From: an uncultured Campylobacter sp.
GTDB lineage: Bacteria > Campylobacterota > Campylobacteria > Campylobacterales > Campylobacteraceae
NCBI RefSeq assembly: GCF_938045225.1
Contig: NZ_CALINL010000128.1
Location: forward strand, 1-8,786
Direction: 5' to 3'
DNA length: 8,786 nt
Below, in pieces: positions 1 to 7,134 of the stretch. The translations under genes and the position numbers were made by a program. The notes beneath the pieces are model-generated. The model was not told the DNA's origin, ran no database searches, and saw nothing but the letters and a program-made list of their open reading frames with translations. The first letter of the stretch is position 1, and the number at the start of each line of letters is the position of its first letter.

Positions 1-403
1 CGGCCTGCTCGCCTATAAATTTGACCTGCTGGCACTCGCCCTCGCCCTTTAGCCTTTTGGTAAAAATCTTTCTCATGCTAAAAAGATAGGCCAAAAAGTC
101 AAGCTTCTCTTTGAAATTTTCAGGTTTTTTGGGCTTTAAAAGCTTTTCTATCTCAGCCGCGATCTCATCAGGCTGCACGCCAAATATCAGTTCAAGCGCC
201 CTTTTTGAGCCGTAGATGTTAGTTAGTACGGGGGCAAATTTATGCCCGGTTTTTTTGCAGATAGGGTTTGTAAAAAGCAGCGCCTGCGAGTTTTCGCGCT
301 TGACCTCGATGTAGCTTGCGTGAGCGATCTCTAGATCGATATCCGCGGGCTCATCCACGACGCGCAACAGGCCGTTATCTTTTAGAAGCTTGATGTAGTC
401 CAT
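1..403 (-). CDS. ubiD: UbiD-family decarboxylase, N-terminal part (menaquinone-pathway type)
   Basis: Partial gene: the first 134 codons are present and the rest lies beyond the left edge. Translation starts MDYIKLLKDNGLLRVVDEPA, followed by DIDLEIAHASYIEVKRE and then ALLFTNPI, PVLTNIYGS and a KPENFKEKLDFL stretch. This is the N-terminal pattern of UbiD-family prenylated-FMN decarboxylases, and it resembles what I recall of C. jejuni Cj0546, which sits next to hemC in that genome. Enzymes of this subgroup in futalosine-pathway bacteria are annotated as menaquinone biosynthesis decarboxylases; they act in the cytoplasm and need the UbiX-made cofactor. The start is supported by AAGGA five bases before the ATG. 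It is separated from the upstream operon by 281 bases, so it may have its own promoter. The cofactor-binding and catalytic residues are not in the window, so activity cannot be judged. Family call is fairly secure; the exact substrate is inference. Confidence 0.85.
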   Translation of the reverse strand, partial: MDYIKLLKDNGLLRVVDEPADIDLEIAHASYIEVKRENSQALLFTNPICKKTGHKFAPVLTNIYGSKRALELIFGVQPDEIAAEIEKLLKPKKPENFKEKLDFLAYLFSMRKIFTKRLKGEGECQQVKFIGEQA

Positions 404-684
404 ATTTTTCCTTAATAATTTATATCCGAACGAGCCGTTTTTGAAGCTAAAATTTTGGCCGCGTTTGAGTTAAATTTGCAAACATTTTGAGCCAAAAACA
501 CAACTTTAACTGCCGAAAAATTAGTAAAATCGTAAAAATTATCGGTTTTGGCAGATACTCTAATTTAACGCCGACTTAGCAAAAATTTGATCTCTTACAA
601 CCTCTAACCAAAAGCGCATGGCGCTAAATTTGCAGCGTTAAGGCAAGCAAAAAGTGAAAACCGGCCAGGGTTGCCTCCATCGGT
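404..684. other. Intergenic gap with no gene; possible weak termination and promoter signals
   Basis: A 281-base AT-rich stretch between the last gene of the operon and ubiD, with no convincing open frame on either strand. On the minus strand, reading toward ubiD, there is a short hairpin AGCGC-CAT-GCGCT followed by TTT (arms at 621-625 and 613-617). Just after the stop of the preceding gene, ACCG (681-684) can pair with CGGT (660-663) around a small inner stem, followed by a T-rich run. Both are weak as intrinsic terminators. A TATAAA-like element lies at about 420-425 on the minus strand, but so close to the ubiD ribosome site that a start there would leave almost no leader; GATAAT near 538-543 is an alternative -10 for ubiD. 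None of these signals is strong. Confidence 0.4.
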
Positions 685-1407
685 CTAAGTCGTCTTAAAA
701 AGATACCATTTTGAGTTTGGAGAGAGCCGTTCTAACATTATAAACTCGCTCGGACTCATCTGCGGCAGATTAGATTCGTTTTCCACGCGCATAAAACCCA
801 CTACATTATCCGTTACGCCGCCTATGATAAGCTCAAAAACTCCGTCGTCGTACGCCGCATGAGATAGATGTAGTCGCTTTACGACTTCGTTTGCCGCCAC
901 TTCGTCCTTTTGATATAGCGCAAACAGCTCTTCAAATTTTGCCTCGTTTTTGCGTCCAAATTTTAGCAATGCATTATCACTTGCCAAAATCAGCCTTAAA
1001 TTTTCTATATCCCCGCCCATTGCTCTAAGTTGCGCCTTTTCCGCCTCGCTCGCAACCTCATAGCCCTTTATCGTTGCCTCTATGATGCCAGTTTGCGCGA
1101 GCGATCTGAGCGCATAAATACCGTCATCTTTAGCAAAAATGTATAGATCAAGTGATGTGCCGTTTTTAGAAGCGAGCCAAACGCGAAATATTCCACTAAA
1201 TTCGCTGCTCTGGCCGAGTTTGACGACTTTTATTTCGTCAAATTTGTCGGCTGAGTAAAAATTATTTTTTAATCGATCTCGCATCTCGCCCTTAAAATAG
1301 ATGTTTTTATCGAAATTTTTATCGGTAAAGAGCGAATAAATAAGCTCCAAATCTACCTGTGCAAAAAGCTCGGACATCAAAAACGCCAAAATAAGCGCTT
1401 TTCTCAT
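685..1407 (-). CDS. Putative secreted/periplasmic protein of unknown function
   Basis: 240 residues. I do not recognise the family. The N-terminus MRKALILAFLMSELFAQVD has the short basic start, hydrophobic core and small residue before Q expected of a Sec signal peptide, with a likely cut after FA (residues 15-16), so the product is probably periplasmic or outer-membrane associated. The mature part alternates charged helix-like stretches (for example EVASEAEKAQLRAMGGDIEN) with strand-like segments (GIFRVWLAS, SLDLYIFAK, GVFELIIGG) and has no cysteine or catalytic motif I can name. The start at 1407 is chosen because its ATG overlaps the hemC stop as ATGA and begins the signal peptide. The same frame stays open 30 codons further upstream, but that stretch is arginine-rich and lies entirely inside hemC. 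The ATGA overlap suggests translational coupling to hemC. It lies between hemC and ubiD, where I recall no intervening gene in C. jejuni. Confidence 0.75.
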   Translation of the reverse strand: MRKALILAFLMSELFAQVDLELIYSLFTDKNFDKNIYFKGEMRDRLKNNFYSADKFDEIKVVKLGQSSEFSGIFRVWLASKNGTSLDLYIFAKDDGIYALRSLAQTGIIEATIKGYEVASEAEKAQLRAMGGDIENLRLILASDNALLKFGRKNEAKFEELFALYQKDEVAANEVVKRLHLSHAAYDDGVFELIIGGVTDNVVGFMRVENESNLPQMSPSEFIMLERLSPNSKWYLFKTT

Positions 1408-2339
1408 ATGTTCGCCATCTCCTCGGCGCGTTTTAACAGCTCCTTTGCGCCCTTGCCGATAAATATTCGTCCAAGCTCGGCGCCCACGCTCTTCCACTCG
1501 CTTTTTTGCGCGACGATATTTTCGCGTATACTCTCGCTACCGTCCGGTAGTCCCACGACCGCGCGTATCTCGATCTTGTCGCCATTTAAATTTGCATTTA
1601 CGCCGATAGGCACCTGGCAACCGCCCTCTAGCATCGCGACGAAATCACGCTCCACGGTCGTCTCTATCACAGCTTTTTCGTCTTTTAAAAACTCTATCAA
1701 ATTTAAAATTTCAGAGTCCTCTCTAGCCTCGATACCTAGCGCCCCCTGCCCCATCGCAGGCACCATCTGATCTAGCTCAAACGGCACGATATGTGCGACT
1801 TCGGAGCGTAAATTTAAGCGGTTCACGCCCGCCATCGCTAGGATGATCGCGTCAAATTCGCCCTCTTTTAGCTTGCGCAGACGGGTTTGGACGTTGCCTC
1901 GCAGCGATATTATCTCAAGATCGGGCCGCATAAAAAGTAGCTGCATCTTGCGGCGCAGGCTCGTCGTGCCCACGCATGCGCCCCCTGGCAGATCCTCAAA
2001 TTTAGCGTATTTTTCGCTTAGCATCGCGTCTCTAACATCCTCGCGCGAGCAGATCGCGGCCAGCACCAGCCCCTCCGGAAATACGACGGGTACGTCTTTT
2101 AGACTATGCACGGCGATGTGCGTTTCGCCGCTTAGCATGCTATCTTCCAGCTCTTTCGTAAAAAGCCCCTTACCGCCGATCTTAGCCAGCGGGGTGTCTA
2201 GGATTACGTCGCCTTTAGTTTTCATGCCCGTTAGCTCGACTGCAAGCTCCGGGTAGCGCGATAAAATTTTATCCCTGATATGCTCGCTTTGCCACATAGC
2301 CAGCACGCTTTTTCTCGTTGCGATTTTTAGTTTTTCCAT
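1404..2339 (-). CDS. hemC: Porphobilinogen deaminase (hydroxymethylbilane synthase)
   Basis: 311 residues, the usual length. The enzyme joins four porphobilinogen units into hydroxymethylbilane in heme synthesis, in the cytoplasm. Family hallmarks are all present: the N-terminal IATRKSVLAMWQSE, the loop LAKIGGKGLFTKELE (51-65), the catalytic Asp82 in AVHSLKDVPV, the arginine-rich substrate-binding TTSLRRKMQ (125-133) and SLRGNVQTRLRKL (145-157), GQGALGIE (197-204), and Cys241 in EGGCQVPIG, the attachment point of the dipyrromethane cofactor. Start ATG at 2339 has AGAGG five bases upstream. It overlaps the preceding FxsA-family gene by 13 bases and the following secreted-protein gene by 4 (ATGA), so it is translated within the operon. 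Together with hemA in the same transcript it supplies two steps of the C5 heme pathway; hemB, the step between, is not in the window. No odd residues seen. Confidence 0.98.
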   Translation of the reverse strand: MEKLKIATRKSVLAMWQSEHIRDKILSRYPELAVELTGMKTKGDVILDTPLAKIGGKGLFTKELEDSMLSGETHIAVHSLKDVPVVFPEGLVLAAICSREDVRDAMLSEKYAKFEDLPGGACVGTTSLRRKMQLLFMRPDLEIISLRGNVQTRLRKLKEGEFDAIILAMAGVNRLNLRSEVAHIVPFELDQMVPAMGQGALGIEAREDSEILNLIEFLKDEKAVIETTVERDFVAMLEGGCQVPIGVNANLNGDKIEIRAVVGLPDGSESIRENIVAQKSEWKSVGAELGRIFIGKGAKELLKRAEEMANI

Positions 2340-2764
2340 ATTTGCCTCTTTTCTTCTACGACTTCGACGTCGATGATCTCGCCGTCATCGCGCGGTTTGC
2401 TCTGCCCGCTCTCAAATTTTTCGTAATAATATTCGCTCCCACCCTTGCGCTCGCCGCCGTTTTTTAAATTTGCAAAAAACGCGACCGCTACGATCGCCGC
2501 GCCCAAAACGTCGGTGATAAGCCCCGGGATAAACATAAAAAATCCCCCGATCGCCATACCTACGCTGCTAAAGACGTCTGAGGGCTTAAAAAACGTGATG
2601 TTGCTCGTGAGCTGAAAAAATCCGACGCGAAACATAAAAAATAGCCCCAAAATAGCCGATGCGATGACCTCTAGAACTAAATTTAAAAATCCGTACGCGT
2701 GGATAAAAAAATACGCCGCTACGATCTCCAAAACGACGTAGGGCGTAAAAAAATGCCTTATCAT
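2327..2764 (-). CDS. FxsA-family inner-membrane protein
   Basis: 145 residues. The N-terminal 100 residues are hydrophobic, with likely membrane segments at about 8-24, 26-45 and 66-98. The family pattern of FxsA/YtzA-type proteins is visible: VLEIVAAYFF near the start, a glycine-containing second helix, the KPSDVFSSVG turn (60-69), and the characteristic IPGLITDVLG (79-88). The C-terminal 45 residues are hydrophilic, with a tyrosine cluster and an acidic IIDVEVVEE, as in other members. The E. coli namesake was found as a suppressor of phage T7 F-exclusion; its cellular role is not settled, so none is asserted here. The start overlaps the proS stop as ATGA, and the end overlaps hemC by 13 bases, so it is coupled to both. 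In C. jejuni an equivalent membrane gene (Cj0544, from memory) sits at the same place between proS and hemC. Confidence 0.88.
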   Translation of the reverse strand: MIRHFFTPYVVLEIVAAYFFIHAYGFLNLVLEVIASAILGLFFMFRVGFFQLTSNITFFKPSDVFSSVGMAIGGFFMFIPGLITDVLGAAIVAVAFFANLKNGGERKGGSEYYYEKFESGQSKPRDDGEIIDVEVVEEKRQIWKN

Positions 2765-4473
2765 AGGCTCTTTAGTCGCGCTAAAATTTCGCCCGCTTTT
2801 ACGGTTTCTTTAGTTAGCCCGTCGCGCGTGACGAGCTCGACCGTGCCTTCGGCTAGTCCCTTGCCCACGATCACGGCATAAGGAAATCCCATCAGCTCAA
2901 ATTCGCTCATTTTGACGCCGAAACGCTCGTTTCTATCGTCAAGCAGCACAGAAAAGCCAGCCGCGCGTAGGTCTTCGTAAAGCCCCTGCGCAAATTTGAC
3001 GCCCTCTTCGTCTTTTAAATTTGAGATGATGATTTCAAATTTAAACGGAGCTAGGGTTTCGTTCCAGATTGTGCCTTTTTCGTCGTGCTTGGCCTCGACG
3101 GCGACGGCGACCAGGCGGCTGACGCCTATGCCGTAGCAGCCCATGATAAACGGTTTTGCTTTGCCGTTTTCGTCCAAAAACGTCGCACCCATCGGCTCTG
3201 AGTACTTAGTGCCTAGCTTAAATATATGTCCGACCTCGATACCTTTGCTAACGCTTAAATTTCCTCCGCAGCAAGGGCATTTGTCGCCGGCTTTTACGGC
3301 GGTTAGGTCTTTGAAGCGCTCCGCGTTAAAGCTGCTAACGCTAACGCCGACGAAGTGATAATCCCGCTCGTTTGCGCCGCAGATCATCTGCGTCTCGCCT
3401 TCAAGCTCTTTATCGATATAAAACTCCACGCCCTTTAGCCCGACCGGCCCGCAAAATCCGCCCACAAGCCCAGCCACCGCGATCTCGGCCTCGGTTGCGT
3501 CCGTTAACTCGAGCGCTCCACATGCGTTTTGCGCTTTGACCTCTTGTAGCTCATCCTCGCCGCGCACGAAAAATACTACGATTTTCTCGCTCTTTTCACC
3601 TTTATCGCCGATAAAAATCGCCTTTTTTATCACCGCTTTTATGCAGTAAAACTCGTCAACTCTAAAAAACTCCGCCACGTCTTTGATGGTTTTGGCATTT
3701 GGAGTTAAAAATTTAGCCGCGTCAGCCTCGGGCCGCTCCGCCTGCGTCGTTCGTTTTGCGCGGGTTGCGGCCTCTATGTTTGCGGCGTAGTCGCAGTTTT
3801 CGCAGACGATGATGTCGTCCTCGCCGCTATTTGCTAGCACCATAAATTCTTTACTTCCGCTGCCGCCTATCGCGCCGCTATCGGCTCTAACCGCGCGGAA
3901 ATTTAGCCCAAGGCGAGTAAAAATTTTGCTATAAGTTTTCTCCATCAGGTCAAATTCACGGTCCAGATCCTCGGCGTTTGCGTGAAAGCTATATCCGTCC
4001 TTCATCAAAAACTCGCGCCCTCTAAGTAGCCCAAATCTCGGCCTCGCTTCATCTCTAAATTTGGTATTTATCTGATACAAATTTAGCGGCAGCTGTTTAT
4101 ATGACGTCACTTTGCCTCGCACGAGCGCGACGACGCTCTCTTCGTTGGTCGGGCTTAGGACAAAATCGTTTTCTTTGCGGTCCTTAAAGCGCAAAAGCTC
4201 CTTGCCGTAGACGTCAAAGCGTCCGCTCTCGCGCCAAAGATCGGCGGAGGTGACGAAACTCATCGAGATCTCCTGCGCGCCCGCCTCGTCAAGCTCCTCT
4301 TTGACGATATTTTTTATATTTTCAAGCACACGTTTTCCAAGCGGCAAAAAGTTGTAAAGTCCGCTGCCTACCTGCTCGGCGTAGCCCGCTCGGAGCAAAA
4401 ATTTGTGGCTTGCCAGACTCGCGTCTTTTGGCGCTTCTTTTGCCGTCGGTGCGTAAAGTTTGCTAAATTTCAT
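2761..4473 (-). CDS. proS: Prolyl-tRNA synthetase, bacterial type with editing domain
   Basis: 570 residues with the start at 4473. Charges tRNA-Pro with proline in the cytoplasm. Class II signatures: motif 2 FRDEARPRFGLLRGREFLMKD (139-159), motif 3 GCYGIGVSRL (445-454), TXE proline loop PTNEE (108-112), and the C-terminal anticodon-binding domain from about 475, with LLDDRNERFGVKMSEFELMG. The insertion (YbaK-type) editing domain lies between motifs 2 and 3, about 224-405, and keeps a lysine in CIKAVIKKA (Lys279), matching the lysine needed for Ala-tRNA-Pro editing in E. coli. CENC (224-227) and CPCC (399-402) could bind a metal. Oddities: the proline normally found in motif 1 is Ser72 (SMSFVTSADLW), and the usual PTHEE is PTNEE. 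The start at 4473 has GGGAG five bases upstream and overlaps the hemA stop as ATGA; the in-frame ATG at 4485 has no such site. Confidence 0.97.
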   Translation of the reverse strand: MKFSKLYAPTAKEAPKDASLASHKFLLRAGYAEQVGSGLYNFLPLGKRVLENIKNIVKEELDEAGAQEISMSFVTSADLWRESGRFDVYGKELLRFKDRKENDFVLSPTNEESVVALVRGKVTSYKQLPLNLYQINTKFRDEARPRFGLLRGREFLMKDGYSFHANAEDLDREFDLMEKTYSKIFTRLGLNFRAVRADSGAIGGSGSKEFMVLANSGEDDIIVCENCDYAANIEAATRAKRTTQAERPEADAAKFLTPNAKTIKDVAEFFRVDEFYCIKAVIKKAIFIGDKGEKSEKIVVFFVRGEDELQEVKAQNACGALELTDATEAEIAVAGLVGGFCGPVGLKGVEFYIDKELEGETQMICGANERDYHFVGVSVSSFNAERFKDLTAVKAGDKCPCCGGNLSVSKGIEVGHIFKLGTKYSEPMGATFLDENGKAKPFIMGCYGIGVSRLVAVAVEAKHDEKGTIWNETLAPFKFEIIISNLKDEEGVKFAQGLYEDLRAAGFSVLLDDRNERFGVKMSEFELMGFPYAVIVGKGLAEGTVELVTRDGLTKETVKAGEILARLKSL

Positions 4474-5762
4474 TCGTTCTCCCATTCAAATTCGTTATTT
4501 TCTTCTTGCGGCGTTTGCTCCGCGATGTTAAAGATTTCCCCGATAGCTCTTAGCTGCGCTTCGCTTCCCGCAGCGCCCGCTAGGCTTTTTAAATTTATCG
4601 TCGGCGCATGCAAAAACGCCCTAAAAACCTGATGTATGAGGCGGTACGCTTCCTCTTTGTCGCTATGTTTTAGATAGCCCTTTTTTAGGGCTTTTGCGAG
4701 TTCTCTTTCGGCGCACTCTTTAGCCTGCTCTCTTATGCCTTTTATTAGCGGCGTGACGGCTAGCTCGCGCAGCATTTGGAAAAACGCCGCCGTATTTCGC
4801 CCGACGATGCCGTATGCGATCTGAGCTTGCTCTTCGCGCAGGGCGAGATTTTTATTTACGATCTCTTGCAGGTCGTCCACGGCGTAAATTTTGATATTTT
4901 CGCTCTCCGTGATAGCAATATCGCGCGGTACGGCAATGTCGAAAAAGTAACGCTTAAACTCCTTTGGCTCTACCATCGAGTCGATCAAAACGGGATGCGG
5001 CGCGGCGGTCGCGGAAAAGATGATTCGATATTTGTTTATATACTGCGCTACGTTTGATAGCGAGTCGTATTCGTTATTATCCCCCAGCGTCAGGGCTAAA
5101 TTTTTAGCGCGTCCTTTATTTCGGCTGACGATTATCGTTCGCGCGCCGCTTGCGATTAGATGCTTTGCGGCTAGCTCCGCCATCTCGCCAGCGCCTACTA
5201 TCACGGCGACCATGCCGTTTAATGTGCCAAAAATCTCCTTTGCCTTCGCCACCGCGACGCTTGAGACGGAGATCGGGTTTTTGGAGATCTCGGTTTTGTT
5301 TCGTACCTCTGCCGCGCACTTAAAGGCAAACTCCATCGCCCTGCCAAGCTTTGCGCCGCATTTGCCGTTAGCGCGGGCAAATTTATACGCCTCTTTTAGC
5401 TGCCCCGCGATCTGCGTTTCGCCTATAACTAGACTATCTAGCGAACTAGCCACGGCAAAGAGATGGTGCACGGCGCCGTTATCCTCGTAGATGTCGGCTC
5501 TGCTTTGCAGCTCCTCAAAAGGGATACCGCAGATGAGCGACATGCAGGCGATGATGTGCTTGCTAGCGCCTTCGACCGTCTTTACGCTAGCGATGATCTC
5601 GACGCGGTTGCAAGTACTTAGCACCATACACTCGTTGATGTTTTGGCTGGAGCTAATGAGGCGTAAAATTTCGTTTTTGCGCTCGATGTTAGAAAAAGAG
5701 AGCTTTTCGCGCACGGAGATATCGGTGTTTTTGTGCGTAAAGCTCACGCTTGCGTAATGCAT
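4470..5762 (-). CDS. hemA: Glutamyl-tRNA reductase
   Basis: 430 residues, normal for the family. Reduces the glutamate of Glu-tRNA-Glu with NADPH to glutamate-1-semialdehyde, the first committed step of the C5 route to heme. Visible hallmarks: N-terminal MHYASVSFTHKNTDISVREKL, the catalytic nucleophile Cys51 in STCNRVE, the LVIGETQIAGQ segment (111-121), SVSSVAVAKA (165-174), the NADPH-binding VIVGAGEMAELAAKHL (187-202), and a C-terminal helical dimerisation region (about 310-410) with AFLHAP. The tail is acidic (EENNEFEWENE). The start ATG shares one base with the stop of the polyprenyl synthase (TAATG) and has AGGGA six bases upstream. It overlaps proS by 4 bases. The neighbouring synthetase in this operon is for proline, not glutamate, so it does not directly provide the HemA substrate. 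The lysine-rich N-terminal heme-degradation signal of enterobacterial HemA is not obvious here. Confidence 0.98.
   Translation of the reverse strand: MHYASVSFTHKNTDISVREKLSFSNIERKNEILRLISSSQNINECMVLSTCNRVEIIASVKTVEGASKHIIACMSLICGIPFEELQSRADIYEDNGAVHHLFAVASSLDSLVIGETQIAGQLKEAYKFARANGKCGAKLGRAMEFAFKCAAEVRNKTEISKNPISVSSVAVAKAKEIFGTLNGMVAVIVGAGEMAELAAKHLIASGARTIIVSRNKGRAKNLALTLGDNNEYDSLSNVAQYINKYRIIFSATAAPHPVLIDSMVEPKEFKRYFFDIAVPRDIAITESENIKIYAVDDLQEIVNKNLALREEQAQIAYGIVGRNTAAFFQMLRELAVTPLIKGIREQAKECAERELAKALKKGYLKHSDKEEAYRLIHQVFRAFLHAPTINLKSLAGAAGSEAQLRAIGEIFNIAEQTPQEENNEFEWENE
4479..4483 (-). promoter_or_regulatory. Ribosome binding site that fixes the proS start
   Basis: GGGAG lies five bases before the ATG at 4473, within the last codons of hemA. 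The alternative in-frame ATG at 4485 lacks any purine-rich site upstream, and homologous ProRS proteins start close to the MKFSKLYAPT sequence, so the shorter start is preferred. Confidence 0.75.
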
Positions 5763-6655
5763 TAAAATTCCCTATCTATCATTGATTTTACGATGTTTTC
5801 TAGGCCGTCTACGTTAAATTTCTCTACCGATCTTATCGCCTGCTCGCCTAAATTTTTCGCCGCTTCTATGCTTTTTTTTATCGCGCCCGTTTCGTTCATC
5901 TTTGCCCTCACCCAGCCGCGCTCGGCCTCGCTCAGATCCTTTTTAAATAGGCTTTTTAGCTTCTCTTTGTCCGCTTCGCTTAAGCTTTCGTAAAGATAAA
6001 TGTAAGGCAGCGTCGTTTTACCCTCTTTAAAGTCGCTAAAATTCGGTTTTCCAAGCGTCGCGGCGTCTTGCGTGACGTCTAGGATGTCGTCGATTATCTG
6101 AAATGCTAGGCCTAGGTTTTTGCCGTAAATTTTAAAATTACGCGCGTCAAGTCCGGCTAGCATCGCTCCGACCGCTGCCGCAGCCTCGATCAAAACGGCG
6201 GTTTTATAGTAGATCATCGTTTCGTATGCGGACTTATCGTCGTTAAATTTAGCCGAGAGATCCACGTCCATCATCTCGCCTATGCTTAGTTTGCTAACCG
6301 CGCCCGATATCTCTCCCGCGATCTCGTGCGGAAATTTAGATAGCTCGCAAAAGCCCTTCGAGTAGAGGATATCGCCCAGCATCACGGCGTTTTTAGTGCC
6401 AAAGCTCGCATTTATACTAGGGCTTCCACGCCTCGTGTCTGCGTCGTCTATCACGTCGTCGTGAAGTAAACTAGCTAGGTGAATAAGCTCGATAATCGCG
6501 CAAATTTTAAGACTTTGCTCGCTTTCGCCCGCTATTTTTAAAAGTAGCTTAGAGCGCAGCTTTTTACCCGAATTTATCCGCGCAAACATCGCATTTGCAG
6601 GCTCGTAGCCAAGCTCTGCGATAAAATTTTTCATTATCAGATCGATTTTTTCCAT
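5762..6655 (-). CDS. Long-chain trans-polyprenyl diphosphate synthase (likely menaquinone side chain)
   Basis: 297 residues. Adds isopentenyl units to an allylic primer to give a long all-trans polyprenyl diphosphate; in this group the probable use is the menaquinone tail. Family motifs: KKLRSKLLL (31-39), the first aspartate-rich motif LLHDDVIDDADTRRG with Asp66, Asp67 and Asp70 plus the RR pair, YYKTAVLIEAA (149-159), the second aspartate-rich motif FQIIDDILDVTQD (Asp189, 190, 193) and the KPNFSDFKEGKTTLPYIY region. The first motif is DDxxD without the two-residue insertion of bacterial farnesyl synthases, and the residues four and five before it are small (Ser62, Ala61), both pointing to a long-chain product. 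Exact chain length cannot be read; H. pylori's equivalent is annotated octaprenyl, while Campylobacter quinones are MK-6, so hexaprenyl is plausible. Weak ribosome site (AGTGAG). It lies 23 bases after the preceding gene and shares one base with hemA. Confidence 0.93.
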   Translation of the reverse strand: MEKIDLIMKNFIAELGYEPANAMFARINSGKKLRSKLLLKIAGESEQSLKICAIIELIHLASLLHDDVIDDADTRRGSPSINASFGTKNAVMLGDILYSKGFCELSKFPHEIAGEISGAVSKLSIGEMMDVDLSAKFNDDKSAYETMIYYKTAVLIEAAAAVGAMLAGLDARNFKIYGKNLGLAFQIIDDILDVTQDAATLGKPNFSDFKEGKTTLPYIYLYESLSEADKEKLKSLFKKDLSEAERGWVRAKMNETGAIKKSIEAAKNLGEQAIRSVEKFNVDGLENIVKSMIDREF

Positions 6656-6678
6656 TTATGCTCACTTAAATTTTGCTT

Positions 6679-7134
6679 TTATCTGGCGTTTTGAGCGCTG
6701 TTTTGAGCGCCGCTCTGCTTTCTTGGCGGATCCAAAAACTCAACATCCACACGCTGTTCGTCGTCGTTTATCAGCACGCGAAATTTCGCCACGCCTTGCT
6801 TAAAATCCTCAAAAACGAGATAAAGCGCGACGCGGTCGCTAGGCGGATACTTGAGGTCAGGTATCAAAGTCTGCTTATAGGTCTCAAGGCCGCGCCTTAG
6901 CGACATAACAAGCTGGCGAGGATAGTTTCGGTAGCGCGAATGCACGATGATGTTCGTGTTATCAAAAAGCGTCCAGCGAAAGTCGAAGCTCTCACGCTCG
7001 TCCGTACCCTTTTTAGTGACGAAAACCCGCGCCCACTCGTCTTTTTTGAGCTCAAAAAGGTGCTCTTCCTCGAAATTTACCGCGCCGAAAGCCAGCGATA
7101 AAAACAACGAAAATATAACGGCTATTTTACTCAT
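6679..7134 (-). CDS. Small exported protein of unknown function (Cj0540-like position)
   Basis: 151 residues. MSKIAVIFSLFLSLAFGAVNFEE is a clear Sec signal peptide, with a probable cut after AFG or GA near residue 17-18, so the mature protein of about 133 residues is periplasmic or envelope-bound; there is no lipobox cysteine. The mature part looks like a compact, mainly beta fold rich in charged residues (RVFVTKKGT, FDFRWTLFDNTNIIVHSRY, VALYLVFEDF, AKFRVLIND, RVDVEFLDPP) and ends in a polar, glutamine/asparagine-rich tail (residues 140-151). I do not recognise a domain. C. jejuni has, from memory, a putative exporting protein at the same place before its prenyl transferase, so this is likely its orthologue. 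Start overlaps the previous gene by 8 bases and has only a weak ribosome site, so coupling to the upstream frame is likely. Confidence 0.83.
   Translation of the reverse strand: MSKIAVIFSLFLSLAFGAVNFEEEHLFELKKDEWARVFVTKKGTDERESFDFRWTLFDNTNIIVHSRYRNYPRQLVMSLRRGLETYKQTLIPDLKYPPSDRVALYLVFEDFKQGVAKFRVLINDDEQRVDVEFLDPPRKQSGAQNSAQNAR

Noticed and set aside
613..625. AGCGC/GCGCT hairpin as an intrinsic terminator
   Set aside because: Only five base pairs with a three-base loop and a tail of three to four T, too weak to list as a terminator feature; mentioned under the gap instead.
624..680. 18-residue hydrophobic minus-strand micro-ORF (MEATLAGFHFLLALTLQI)
   Set aside because: Begins five bases after the previous stop but has no ribosome site; length and hydrophobicity are within chance, so it is not listed as a gene.
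1408..1497. 30-codon N-terminal extension of the secreted protein frame (MEERGRRAWTNIYRQG...)
   Set aside because: It lies wholly within hemC, is arginine-rich as expected of a shadow frame, and would bury the signal peptide; the ATGA-coupled start at 1407 fits better.
4474..4485. Earlier in-frame proS start at 4485 (adds MGER)
   Set aside because: No ribosome site before it, whereas GGGAG sits five bases before the ATG at 4473, which also gives the ATGA overlap seen elsewhere in the operon.
5116..5319. Minus-strand frame of 67 codons inside hemA in another frame
   Set aside because: Arg/Gly/Lys-rich shadow of hemA with no start signal.
5020..5490. Open plus-strand frame of 156 codons opposite hemA
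   Set aside because: Antisense to a well-conserved hemA; low-complexity Ser/Ala/Pro-rich translation, no ribosome site, no recognisable motif. The same holds for the other plus-strand frames at 1408-1770, 1843-2256, 3143-3358, 4405-4632, 4776-5057, 5491-5757, 5793-5993, 6673-6900, 6947-7144, 7531-7716, 8061-8309 and 8276-8470.
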